The translations under genes were made by a program, and so were the position numbers. From contig VBNP01000195.1 in NCBI GenBank assembly GCA_005877965.1, forward strand, positions 1-6,417: a stretch of DNA of 6,417 bases, in the 5' to 3' direction. Position 1 is the stretch's first letter. Each line of letters begins with the position of its first letter. Below the pieces are notes generated by a model. The model was not told where the DNA came from. It did not search any database and saw nothing but the letters and a program-made list of their open reading frames with translations. This document shows positions 1 through 5,151 of this stretch, one piece after another. Origin of the DNA: Gammaproteobacteria bacterium. GTDB taxonomy: Bacteria; Pseudomonadota; Gammaproteobacteria; Steroidobacterales; Steroidobacteraceae.

Positions 1-112
1 AGAGTTCGCGCCGGCGCTCCCCGTTCGCGAGCCACAGCTCGATCTGCTCATCGCTCCACGCGAAGCGGTCGTAGGGCGTGACGTGATCGAGCGGTGAGTC
101 GGGGGAAATCAC
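1..112 (-). CDS. partial protein of unknown function (N-terminus only)
   Basis: The leftward frame from a GTG at 112-110 is open to the window edge, so only about 37 residues are visible. It reads M-I-S-P-D-S-P-L-D-H-V-T-P-Y-D-R-F-A-W-S, followed by a segment with DEQIELWLANGERRREL. The mix of aromatic, acidic and hydrophobic residues, with an amphipathic helix after about residue 20, looks like real protein rather than the Ala/Arg/Pro-rich text of shadow frames here. There is no signal peptide or membrane segment in this part. No Shine-Dalgarno sequence precedes the GTG, so the start is a best guess; no ATG occurs in frame for some distance upstream. The gene is divergent from the permease gene at 221. 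I do not recognise the family and assign no function. Being real and in this frame is likely; the exact start is uncertain. Confidence 0.6.
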   Translation of the reverse strand, partial: MISPDSPLDHVTPYDRFAWSDEQIELWLANGERRREL

Positions 113-166
113 GCGAAGGCTGCGGCGGCGATCCTGTGCGCGCCGGCGTCGAGGTCGCGCGGCGCA

Positions 167-175
167 ATTATGCCA
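167..175 (-). promoter_or_regulatory. candidate extended -10 promoter for the leftward partial gene
   Basis: On the minus strand the bases read TGGCATAAT, which is TGn followed by CATAAT, a 5/6 match to TATAAT. This is an extended -10 element. No good -35 is found 16-18 bp upstream. Transcription would start near 160 and leave a leader of about 48 nt before the GTG at 112. It stands out in otherwise GC-rich DNA. Confidence 0.35.
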
Positions 176-197
176 GACGGGTCCGGGCACCACCGAC

Positions 198-203
198 TAT
201 CAT
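198..203 (+). promoter_or_regulatory. weak candidate -10 for the EamA permease gene
   Basis: TATCAT matches TATAAT at 5 of 6 positions and lies 17 bp before the chosen ATG at 221. Transcription would begin near 210, giving an almost leaderless mRNA, which would fit the lack of a Shine-Dalgarno sequence before 221. No recognisable -35 is present, so support is weak. Confidence 0.2.
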
Positions 204-220
204 GCGCAGTCCAACACCCC

Positions 221-1210
221 ATGCAAGCCCGCCACGACGCGTCCGAGGTTCCCGCACTGATTGCGCTGTTTGCCGGTGCGCTGGCGATCGGAAGCTCCGG
301 CATTTTCGTGAGGCTGTCGGAAACCGGACCGACGGCGACGGCGTTCTGGCGCGGTGCGTTGGCGCTGCCGCTGCTGGCCGTGTGGGCGGTGCTGGAACCG
401 CGCGCGCGCGCCGGCGCGGCGCAGCCCACCGCGGTGGCCGTGGCGCGCAGCTGGCGCGATCCGATGTTTTTCTGGGCCGGAGTCTTCTTCGCCGGCGATC
501 TTGCCTTGTGGCACGCGTCGCTCCTGCTCACTTCGGTTGCCGCCTCGACGCTGGAGGCGAACTGCGCGCCCATGGTCGTGACGCTCGGGGCGTGGGCGCT
601 GTGGGGCGAGCGCCCGCGGCCGAGCTTCGTGCTGGCGCTGGCGCTCGCCTCCGTCGGGTTGCTGTTGATCGTGAGCACGAAATTCGCGCACGGGCCGCCC
701 GCCCTCGCGGGCGACCTGCTGGGACTGGGGACGGCGTGCTTCTATGGCTTCTACATTCTCGCGGTGGCGCGGCTGCGCACCCGCTACGGCGCCGGCATCG
801 TCATGTTCAACAGCACGCTGGTGTTCACGCTGCTGCTGCTGCCGCTGGCGCTCACGCAGAAGTTCCTGCCCGCCACGCCGCACGGCTGGCTGCTGCTTGC
901 GGGTTGCGCGCTGTCGGCGCAGGTGCTCGGCCAGGGCCTGGTGGCGTATGCGCTGGCGCACCTGCCCGCCACCTTCAGCTCCGTGGGACTGTACCTGCAG
1001 TCGATCGCTGCGACCGCTTACGCATGGCTGCTGCTGCAGGAGCGGCTCACGCCCTGGCAGATTGCCGGCGGGTGCATTGTGCTCGGCGCGATCGCGCTCG
1101 CGCGCACCGCCCGCCGCGCGCCGCTCCCGGACCTGGAGGCGGTGCCGGCGCCTCAATTGCAGCGCGCGTCGATCCAGTCGAGCGCGCCGCGCCACAGCGA
1201 GTCGCGGTGA
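221..1210 (+). CDS. EamA/DMT-superfamily transporter (drug/metabolite permease)
   Basis: Inner-membrane permease of the drug/metabolite transporter superfamily, about 329 residues and about ten predicted membrane helices in two EamA repeats (roughly residues 10-145 and 165-300). The first helix is ALIALFAGALAIGSSGIF. Each repeat ends in the family's typical short motif: LWGERPRP in the first and LLQERLTPWQIAGG in the second. These proteins export or exchange small metabolites; the substrate cannot be read from sequence. ATG 221 is chosen because the hydrophobic core begins nine residues later. An in-frame ATG at 170 would add 17 residues that look unlike the family, and that ATG lies inside a candidate promoter for the opposite gene. 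Neither start has a clear ribosome-binding site. The last 18 codons are a polar tail after the final helix and are antisense to the end of the convergent hydrolase gene. Confidence 0.88.
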   Translation: MQARHDASEVPALIALFAGALAIGSSGIFVRLSETGPTATAFWRGALALPLLAVWAVLEPRARAGAAQPTAVAVARSWRDPMFFWAGVFFAGDLALWHASLLLTSVAASTLEANCAPMVVTLGAWALWGERPRPSFVLALALASVGLLLIVSTKFAHGPPALAGDLLGLGTACFYGFYILAVARLRTRYGAGIVMFNSTLVFTLLLLPLALTQKFLPATPHGWLLLAGCALSAQVLGQGLVAYALAHLPATFSSVGLYLQSIAATAYAWLLLQERLTPWQIAGGCIVLGAIALARTARRAPLPDLEAVPAPQLQRASIQSSAPRHSESR

Positions 1211-2022
1211 CGCTCGGAGAAGAAGCCGTGATGGCCGATGGCGCGCACACCGGCCTCTGCGGGCGTGGTCCAGCGCCGCTCGATCTGCGCCTGCGGGTAG
1301 GAAGCTAACAGCGCCTCGACCGCGCCCGGCGTGGCAATGGGATCGTCGGTGAATCCCCACGCCAGCAGCGGTGCCCGCACCGCCGCGAACTGGCTGTCGC
1401 GCATGGCCTCATCGAGATCCGGACCGAAGCGGGCGGGAGTAAGACACCATTGGCGCCATTGCAGGAACACCCCGCGCGGCAGGGAGTCTCCCGTCCACAG
1501 CGCGCCGTGCGGCACGTAGCCCACCCGCCGCAACATCAAGGGGCCATAGAGCTTCCAGAACAGCAGCGCCAGGTAGCGGAACGGCACGCGTTGCCGGCGC
1601 CAGTAACCGGTCGAGGCGGCGAGCATGACGTGCGCGCGGGCGCGCGCCTGGTTGTGCATGCAGCCGATGAGCTGGCCGCCGACGCTGTGTCCGACCGTGA
1701 CCAGCGGCAGCTGCGCGAAGCGCTCGGCCAGCCAGGCGAGCGCCGCGGGCATGTCGAGCAGACCCCAGTCGCTCATGCGCGCCGGCTCGGCGCTGAGTGG
1801 CGCGTGCGCGGACGCCCCCATGCCGCGGTAGTCATACACCAAAGCGTGGTAGCCGCGCTGCGCGCAGTAGGCCGCGAATTTGAGGTAGAACTCACGCCGA
1901 AAGCCGGTGGCGCCGTTCACGACCAGGGCGCCGCGCGCCGGTGCTGCCTCGCTCAGCAGGCCGGCCAGCGCTCGACCGTCGCGCGCGCTGAAGGTTACGG
2001 GTTGCGGCGGCAGCGCACTCAC
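1153..2022 (-). CDS. alpha/beta-fold hydrolase, translationally coupled to oxyR
   Basis: Predicted cytoplasmic alpha/beta hydrolase of 289 residues, probably an esterase or acyl hydrolase. The nucleophile elbow is GHSVGG (Ser113). An early glycine-rich strand-turn, ALVVNGATGFRREFY (about 32-46), probably gives the oxyanion hole. HALVYDYRGMGAS (59-71) is typical of the fold. GFTDDP (Asp226/227) and GHHGFF (His264/265) supply the likely acid and histidine. It resembles the uncharacterised predicted alpha/beta hydrolases of the COG4757 type, from memory and not searched. The GTG at 2022 is chosen: GGAG lies eight bases upstream (2034-2031), and the codon overlaps the oxyR stop as GTGA. A longer frame to an ATG at 2091 would run far into oxyR. 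No signal peptide is seen. Its 3' end overlaps the permease gene by 58 bp, with no room for a terminator. The substrate is unknown; a role in the peroxide response is inferred only from coupling to oxyR. Confidence 0.85.
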   Translation of the reverse strand: MSALPPQPVTFSARDGRALAGLLSEAAPARGALVVNGATGFRREFYLKFAAYCAQRGYHALVYDYRGMGASAHAPLSAEPARMSDWGLLDMPAALAWLAERFAQLPLVTVGHSVGGQLIGCMHNQARARAHVMLAASTGYWRRQRVPFRYLALLFWKLYGPLMLRRVGYVPHGALWTGDSLPRGVFLQWRQWCLTPARFGPDLDEAMRDSQFAAVRAPLLAWGFTDDPIATPGAVEALLASYPQAQIERRWTTPAEAGVRAIGHHGFFSERHRDSLWRGALDWIDARCN

Positions 2023-2912
2023 AGCGCGTGCTCCGCGATCAGCTTCGCGAGCGCATCGATCGCCGCCCGTCGCGCCGTACTCTTGCGCCACACCGCGCCG
2101 ATCTGTCGCTGCGGCGCGGGTTTGGCGAATGGACGCAGCACCACGCCGCGGGCATTGCGGTAGGCGCCGCGGCCGGCGAGCTCCGGCAGCAGCGTCACGC
2201 CGGCACCCGTCGCGACCATCTGTCGCAGGGTCTCGAGGCTCGTGGCGCGAAAGTCCTGCGAGTCGCGCACCCCGACGTGGCTGCAGACCTCCAGCGCCTG
2301 GTCACGCAGGCAGTGACCGTCCTCCAGCAGCAGCAGCGTCTCGCCCTTGAGGTCCGCCACGCGCACGGTGTCGTGTGCGGCGAGCCGATGGCGCTCCGGC
2401 AGTGCCACCATGAACGGCTCGCGGTACAGCTCGCGCGTCTCGAGGCCGGCCAGCTCCACCGGCAGGGCGAGAATGCCCACATCGAGCTCCCCGCCGTGCA
2501 GCTTCTCGAGCATCGGCGCGGTCTGGTACTCGTACAGGCGCAACTGCAGGCGCGGCAGGCTCTTGCGGATCGCGGGCGCGACGCGCGGCAGCAGGTACGG
2601 ACCGATGGTCGGCAGCAGCGCCACCCGCAGCTTCCCGGCGAGTGGATCGCGCTGGCTGCGCGCCAGCGTGACGACCTCGTCGCTCGCCTCGAGGATGCGC
2701 CGGGCGCGCGCCACGATCTCTTCCCCGGCCGCGGTGAGGGAGACGTTGTTGGGCGCCCGCTCGATGAGCTGCACACCGAGCGCCTGCTCGAGCTTCTTCA
2801 GCTGCGCCGACAGCGTCGGCTGGCTGACGAAGCAGCGCGCCGCCGCGCGCCCGAAGTGCCGGTTGTCGGCCACTGCCACCAGGTAGCGCAGGTCCTTGAG
2901 TTTCAGTTCCAT
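2019..2912 (-). CDS. oxyR: OxyR, peroxide-sensing LysR-family regulator
   Basis: LysR-type transcription factor of 297 residues. The N-terminal helix-turn-helix covers about 17-40 (HFGRAAARCFVSQPTLSAQL), and the effector domain starts near 93. OxyR identity rests on the redox segment LLLLEDGHCLRDQALEVC, in which Cys201 and Cys210 match E. coli Cys199 and Cys208 with the same nine-residue spacing. Thr102 (LLPTIGPYLLP), His200 and Arg269 match the E. coli peroxide-pocket residues Thr100, His198 and Arg266. FRATSLETLR and GVTLLPELA are also OxyR-typical. Oxidation by H2O2 forms the disulfide and turns on target promoters. The ATG at 2912 fits the family N-terminus; the longer in-frame start at 2942 adds ten unlikely residues from inside the operator. 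The ribosome-binding site is poor. The gene is divergent from ahpC and shares GTGA with the downstream hydrolase. Both cysteines are intact, so it should be redox-active. Confidence 0.95.
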   Translation of the reverse strand: MELKLKDLRYLVAVADNRHFGRAAARCFVSQPTLSAQLKKLEQALGVQLIERAPNNVSLTAAGEEIVARARRILEASDEVVTLARSQRDPLAGKLRVALLPTIGPYLLPRVAPAIRKSLPRLQLRLYEYQTAPMLEKLHGGELDVGILALPVELAGLETRELYREPFMVALPERHRLAAHDTVRVADLKGETLLLLEDGHCLRDQALEVCSHVGVRDSQDFRATSLETLRQMVATGAGVTLLPELAGRGAYRNARGVVLRPFAKPAPQRQIGAVWRKSTARRAAIDALAKLIAEHAL

Positions 2913-2924
2913 GGCCCGATAGAG

Positions 2925-2961
2925 ATATATAGAATCTATCAAGAAGATAAAATCAATCGAT
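2925..2961. promoter_or_regulatory. OxyR-binding box between oxyR and ahpC
   Basis: The known OxyR site is four ATAG/CTAT elements in the frame ATAGnTnnnAnCTAT-N7-ATAGnTnnnAnCTAT (37 bp). Here, in exact register, the elements are ATAT (2925), CTAT (2936), ATAA (2947) and CGAT (2958). Three of the four inner T/A positions also match, making 16 of 20 defined bases. A further ATAG at 2969 continues the 11-bp register, and extra ATAG copies lie at 2919 and 2929. A looser dyad, GATAGA-N11-TCTATC, spans 2918-2940. The stretch is conspicuously AT-rich in GC-rich DNA. It covers the predicted oxyR transcription start, which would suit autorepression, and ends where a candidate ahpC -35 begins, which would suit activation. 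Binding itself is inferred. Confidence 0.65.
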
Positions 2962-2990
2962 TGGAATTATAGCAGGCCCGCCGGCATCAT
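2961..2990 (+). promoter_or_regulatory. candidate activator-dependent promoter for ahpC-ahpD
   Basis: A -35-like TTGGAA (2961-2966, 4/6) is followed after 18 bp by a -10-like CATCAT (2985-2990, 4/6). Both are weak, as expected for a promoter that needs an activator, and the OxyR box abuts the -35. Start of transcription would be near 2997. An alternative is a -10 at TATAGC (2968-2973), but then the OxyR box would cover the whole -35 region, which fits activation less well. Confidence 0.35.
2966..2974 (-). promoter_or_regulatory. extended -10 promoter of oxyR
   Basis: The minus strand reads TGCTATAAT, a perfect TATAAT with the TGn extension, 54 bases before the oxyR ATG. No -35 match exists at normal spacing, which extended -10 promoters can tolerate. 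Transcription should begin near 2959, inside the OxyR box, giving a leader of about 47 nt and a simple geometry for negative autoregulation. Confidence 0.6.
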
Positions 2991-2997
2991 GCCGGCG
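2979..2997. repeat. 19-bp perfect palindrome in the oxyR-ahpC control region
   Basis: CGCCGGCAT-C-ATGCCGGCG is a perfect 9-bp inverted repeat about one central base. As RNA it could form a 7-bp GC stem with a 5-nt loop. There is no U-run on either strand, so it is not an intrinsic terminator. It covers the candidate ahpC -10 and lies just upstream of the oxyR extended -10, where a -35 would be. It may be an operator for a second regulator or a start-of-leader hairpin. Confidence 0.5.
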
Positions 2998-3044
2998 TTC
3001 GGCTACGGGCATCGAGCGCCCATCGCAGTCAAGGAGTCTCGTCT

Positions 3045-3584
3045 ATGTCAGGCGTCGGCCAGCGTTTTCCGCAGTTTTCACTCACGGGCGTGGTGTCCAA
3101 CGACGCCACCCACGCGTTCCAGTCCTTCACCCAGGACAGCTTCCCCGGCAAGTGGCGGGTGGTGTTCTTCTGGCCCAAGGACTTCACCTTCGTGTGCCCC
3201 ACCGAGATCGCCGCCTTCGGCAGGCTCGAGAAGGAGTTCCGCGCGCGCGATGCGCAGCTGCTGGGCGCCAGCATCGACAATGAGTACGTGCACCTCGCCT
3301 GGCGGCGCGAGAAGGAGGAGCTCAGGAATCTCCCCTTCCCGATGCTCGCGGACGTCAAGCGCGAGCTCGCGGGCGCGCTGGGGATCCTCGATCCGGAAGC
3401 CGGCGTGGCGCAGCGTGCAACCTTCATCGTCGATCCGCACGGTGTGATCCGCTTCGTCTACGTCACCGACCTCAACGTGGGCCGCAGCCCCGAGGAAGTG
3501 CTGCGCGTGCTGGACGCGCTGCAGACCGATGAGCTGTGCCCCTGCAACTGGCAGAAGGGCGAAGACACGCTCAAGGCGGCCTGA
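3045..3584 (+). CDS. ahpC: AhpC-type 2-Cys peroxiredoxin (mycobacterial AhpC subtype)
   Basis: Cytoplasmic thiol peroxidase of 179 residues that reduces H2O2, organic peroxides and probably peroxynitrite. The peroxidatic site is PKDFTFVCPTE: Pro44, Thr48 and Cys51, with the supporting arginine at Arg124 (VAQRATFIVDP). The C-terminus DELCPCNWQKGEDTL carries Cys165 and Cys167. This CxCNW ending, together with GKWRVVFFWPKDFTFVCPTEIAAF and LPFPMLADVKREL, closely resembles Mycobacterium tuberculosis AhpC, which also has cysteines at 174 and 176 and is recycled by AhpD rather than AhpF. It is shorter than the 195-residue mycobacterial protein, mainly near the N-terminus and at the extreme C-terminus. 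The ATG at 3045 has a strong AAGGAG (3031-3036) eight bases upstream. ahpD begins one base after the stop, and divergent oxyR with an OxyR-like box lies upstream, so peroxide induction is likely. Typical AhpC of the AhpF-dependent kind is the less likely alternative. Confidence 0.93.
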   Translation: MSGVGQRFPQFSLTGVVSNDATHAFQSFTQDSFPGKWRVVFFWPKDFTFVCPTEIAAFGRLEKEFRARDAQLLGASIDNEYVHLAWRREKEELRNLPFPMLADVKRELAGALGILDPEAGVAQRATFIVDPHGVIRFVYVTDLNVGRSPEEVLRVLDALQTDELCPCNWQKGEDTLKAA

Positions 3585-3585
3585 G

Positions 3586-4149
3586 GTGAGCACTCTGGAG
3601 GGCATTCGCGAGGCGCTGCCGGGCTACGCGCGCGATCTGCAACTGAACCTCGGCACGGTACTCACCCCGGCGGGCGCTCCCGGCCTCAGCGAGCGGCAGA
3701 TCTGGGCGGTGGCGCTGGCCGCCGCCGCCGCCTCGCGCAACGCCGCCTTCAGCCGTGATATGCAGGCGCTGGCCGCGAGGCATCTGGACGCCGCGCACGT
3801 GAGTGCGGCGCACGCCGCCGCCGCCATCATGGCCATGAACAACGTCTACTACCGCTTCCTGCACCTGGTGGAGGATCCGGAGTACGCGAAGCTCCCGGCG
3901 CGCCTGCGCATGAATGTCATCGGCGCACCCGGCATCGCCAAGGCGGACTTCGAGCTGCTGGCGCTCGCGGTATCGGCGATCAATGGCTGCGGAACCTGCG
4001 TCGCCTCGCACGAGCGGCAACTGCGCCAGCACGGCCTTGCGCGTGAGGCGGTGCAGAGCGCGGTGCGCATCGCCGCCACGGTGCATGCCGTGGCGCGGGT
4101 GCTGGAGAGCGTGGGCGGGGAGACCGTCGGCAAGGCGGTGGCGGCCTGA
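3586..4149 (+). CDS. ahpD: AhpD alkylhydroperoxidase / AhpC reductase
   Basis: All-helical AhpD of 187 residues, which re-reduces AhpC; in mycobacteria electrons arrive through dihydrolipoamide succinyltransferase and lipoamide dehydrogenase. It matches M. tuberculosis AhpD (177 residues) along its length: LPGYARDLQLNL near 11-22, AAIMAMNNVYYR near 79-90, LRMNVIGAPGIAKADFEL near 107-124, and the catalytic SAINGCGTCVASHE. The redox pair is Cys135/Cys138, with His142 and Glu123 matching mycobacterial His137 and Glu118. Mycobacterial His132, between the two cysteines, is replaced by Thr137. The GTG at 3586 is chosen because it lies one base after the ahpC stop, gives the family N-terminus and has AAGGCGG (3573-3579) upstream; a longer ATG start at 3529 would lie inside ahpC. 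The close spacing implies co-transcription and translational coupling with ahpC. Confidence 0.94.
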   Translation: MSTLEGIREALPGYARDLQLNLGTVLTPAGAPGLSERQIWAVALAAAAASRNAAFSRDMQALAARHLDAAHVSAAHAAAAIMAMNNVYYRFLHLVEDPEYAKLPARLRMNVIGAPGIAKADFELLALAVSAINGCGTCVASHERQLRQHGLAREAVQSAVRIAATVHAVARVLESVGGETVGKAVAA

Positions 4150-4205
4150 ATGCCCTGGGCCCTTGCCGCGGGTCGCGCTGGGGCGGGAAATTGAGGACCA
4201 TGGCG

Positions 4206-4226
4206 ACCGGTCATTCGTACACCGGT
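4206..4226 (+). repeat. ACCGGT pair, possible hairpin before the btuF-like gene
   Basis: Two copies of the self-complementary hexamer ACCGGT (4206-4211 and 4221-4226) are separated by nine bases in the 84-bp gap after ahpD. RNA could form a 6-bp stem with a 9-nt loop ending eight bases before the proposed TTG start. The gap is too short for a cobalamin riboswitch and shows no intrinsic terminator. Function, as operator or translational control, is unproven. Confidence 0.3.
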
Positions 4227-4233
4227 TGGACGT

Positions 4234-5151
4234 TTGCCCATTGCCATCAGATCGTTGACTGTCCTGGCGCTGCTGTGTCTCGGGCTCGCTACCGGCGGGC
4301 CCGCGTCCGCGGCGCACACCGTCTCGGATGATTTGAGTCGCGAGGTCACGGTTCGCGATCCTCCGCTGCGCATCGTCAGCCTGACGCCGGGCGCCACCGA
4401 GATGCTGTTCGCCGCCGGCGCCGGCGGGCAGGTGATCGCGACGGTCGAGTATTCCGACGAGCCGCCGGCGGCACGGCGCCTGACGCGCATCGGGGATGTG
4501 GCGGCGGTCGACATGGAGCGGCTCGTGGCGCTGCGGCCGGACGTCGTGGTGGCGTGGCCGGCGGGCGGCAATCCGGCGCAGCGCGAGAAAATCGCACGAC
4601 TCAACATCCCGCTCTACCAGCAGCAGGTGGTGCGACTGGCCGACCTGCCGGGCTCGGTGCGGCGCCTGGGAGCGCTTGCCGGCACCGCAGCCGCGGCCGA
4701 GCGTGCCGCGCACGACATCGAGGCGCGCCTCGCCGCGCTGAAGCGCACCTACGCCGCGCGCGGCGCCGGGAAAGCGCCGACCGTGCTGCTGCAGGTGTGG
4801 AATCGCCCCGTCTACACCGTGGGCGGCCGGCACCTCATGAGCGATGCGCTCGCGATCTGCGGCGCGCACAACGTGTTTGCCGACTTGCCGGAAGCCGGAC
4901 CGCTGGTGGATACGGAGGCGGTCATCGGCCGCGATCCGGACATCATCATCGCGGCCGCGCCGCCGGGGGAAGGCGCGGCGTGGCTCGCCGACTGGAAGCG
5001 GTTCGCCACTCTGGCGGCGGTGCGCAGCGGGCGGCTGGTGGTGTTCGAGGACCAGGCACTGAGCCGCCTGGGGCCGAGCGTCATCGACGCCACCGAGGGG
5101 CTGTGCCGGGCGATCGCGCGCGTCACTCGCGGCGCGGATGCCGCACACTAA
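4234..5151 (+). CDS. BtuF-like periplasmic substrate-binding protein (cobalamin/metal chelate type)
   Basis: Periplasmic binding protein of the helical-backbone class (Peripla_BP_2; BtuF/FepB group), 305 residues with a Sec signal peptide: arginine at 6, hydrophobic core 8-19, and probable cleavage after ASA at 26. It matches E. coli BtuF at RIVSLTPGATEMLFAAG, EYSDEPPAA, DMERLVALRPDVVVAW (Glu95, Trp108), LAICGAHNVFADL (Cys209) and EGLCRAI (Cys291). The two cysteines match BtuF's disulfide pair. Trp108 aligns with a BtuF tryptophan in AWRGGN, but other cobalamin-contact aromatics are not evident, nor is the second BtuC-docking glutamate. The ligand could therefore be a corrinoid or another chelate. 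No permease or ATPase gene adjoins it. The start is a TTG with a poor ribosome-binding site (GGTTGGA at 4224-4230); no ATG or GTG fits the frame before the signal peptide. It may be co-transcribed with ahpCD. Its stop overlaps the convergent yajQ stop. Confidence 0.82.
   Translation: MPIAIRSLTVLALLCLGLATGGPASAAHTVSDDLSREVTVRDPPLRIVSLTPGATEMLFAAGAGGQVIATVEYSDEPPAARRLTRIGDVAAVDMERLVALRPDVVVAWPAGGNPAQREKIARLNIPLYQQQVVRLADLPGSVRRLGALAGTAAAAERAAHDIEARLAALKRTYAARGAGKAPTVLLQVWNRPVYTVGGRHLMSDALAICGAHNVFADLPEAGPLVDTEAVIGRDPDIIIAAAPPGEGAAWLADWKRFATLAAVRSGRLVVFEDQALSRLGPSVIDATEGLCRAIARVTRGADAAH

Noticed and set aside
170..220. Upstream ATG start for the EamA permease
   Set aside because: It adds a polar 17-residue leader not seen in the family, lacks a ribosome-binding site and overlaps a candidate promoter of the opposite gene.
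399..421. Alternating GC run as a functional repeat or Z-DNA site
   Set aside because: It is in-frame Arg/Ala codons in a polar loop of the permease, and such runs are common by chance at this base composition.
94..1308. 404-residue plus-strand open frame overlapping the EamA gene
   Set aside because: Ala/Arg/Gly-rich shadow of the permease reading frame with no domain or signal.
200..1360. 386-residue minus-strand open frame opposite the EamA gene
   Set aside because: Arg/Gln/His-rich low-complexity text, no start context, and the plus strand holds a clear membrane protein.
2028..2972. 314-residue plus-strand open frame antisense to oxyR
   Set aside because: Shadow of oxyR, rich in Arg/Gln/Leu, without family motifs.
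2979..2997. Palindrome as an intrinsic terminator
   Set aside because: No T-run follows on either strand and it lies in a divergent promoter region, where no transcript should end.
4150..4233. Cobalamin riboswitch upstream of the btuF-like gene
   Set aside because: Only 84 bp are available and no B12-box-like core is visible; the element usually needs about 200 nt.
4200..4328. Short ATG frame (about 42 codons) starting before the btuF-like gene, or a frameshifted longer btuF start
   Set aside because: The GAGGA is too close to this ATG, the peptide is not signal-like, and the TTG frame at 4234 already gives a complete signal peptide.
3571..5148. 525-residue open frame on the minus strand, antisense to ahpD and the btuF-like gene
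   Set aside because: Composition is Arg/His/Gly/Gln-rich with no recognisable domain, and it is exactly opposite two well-identified genes. Long stop-free antisense frames are expected in DNA this GC-rich.
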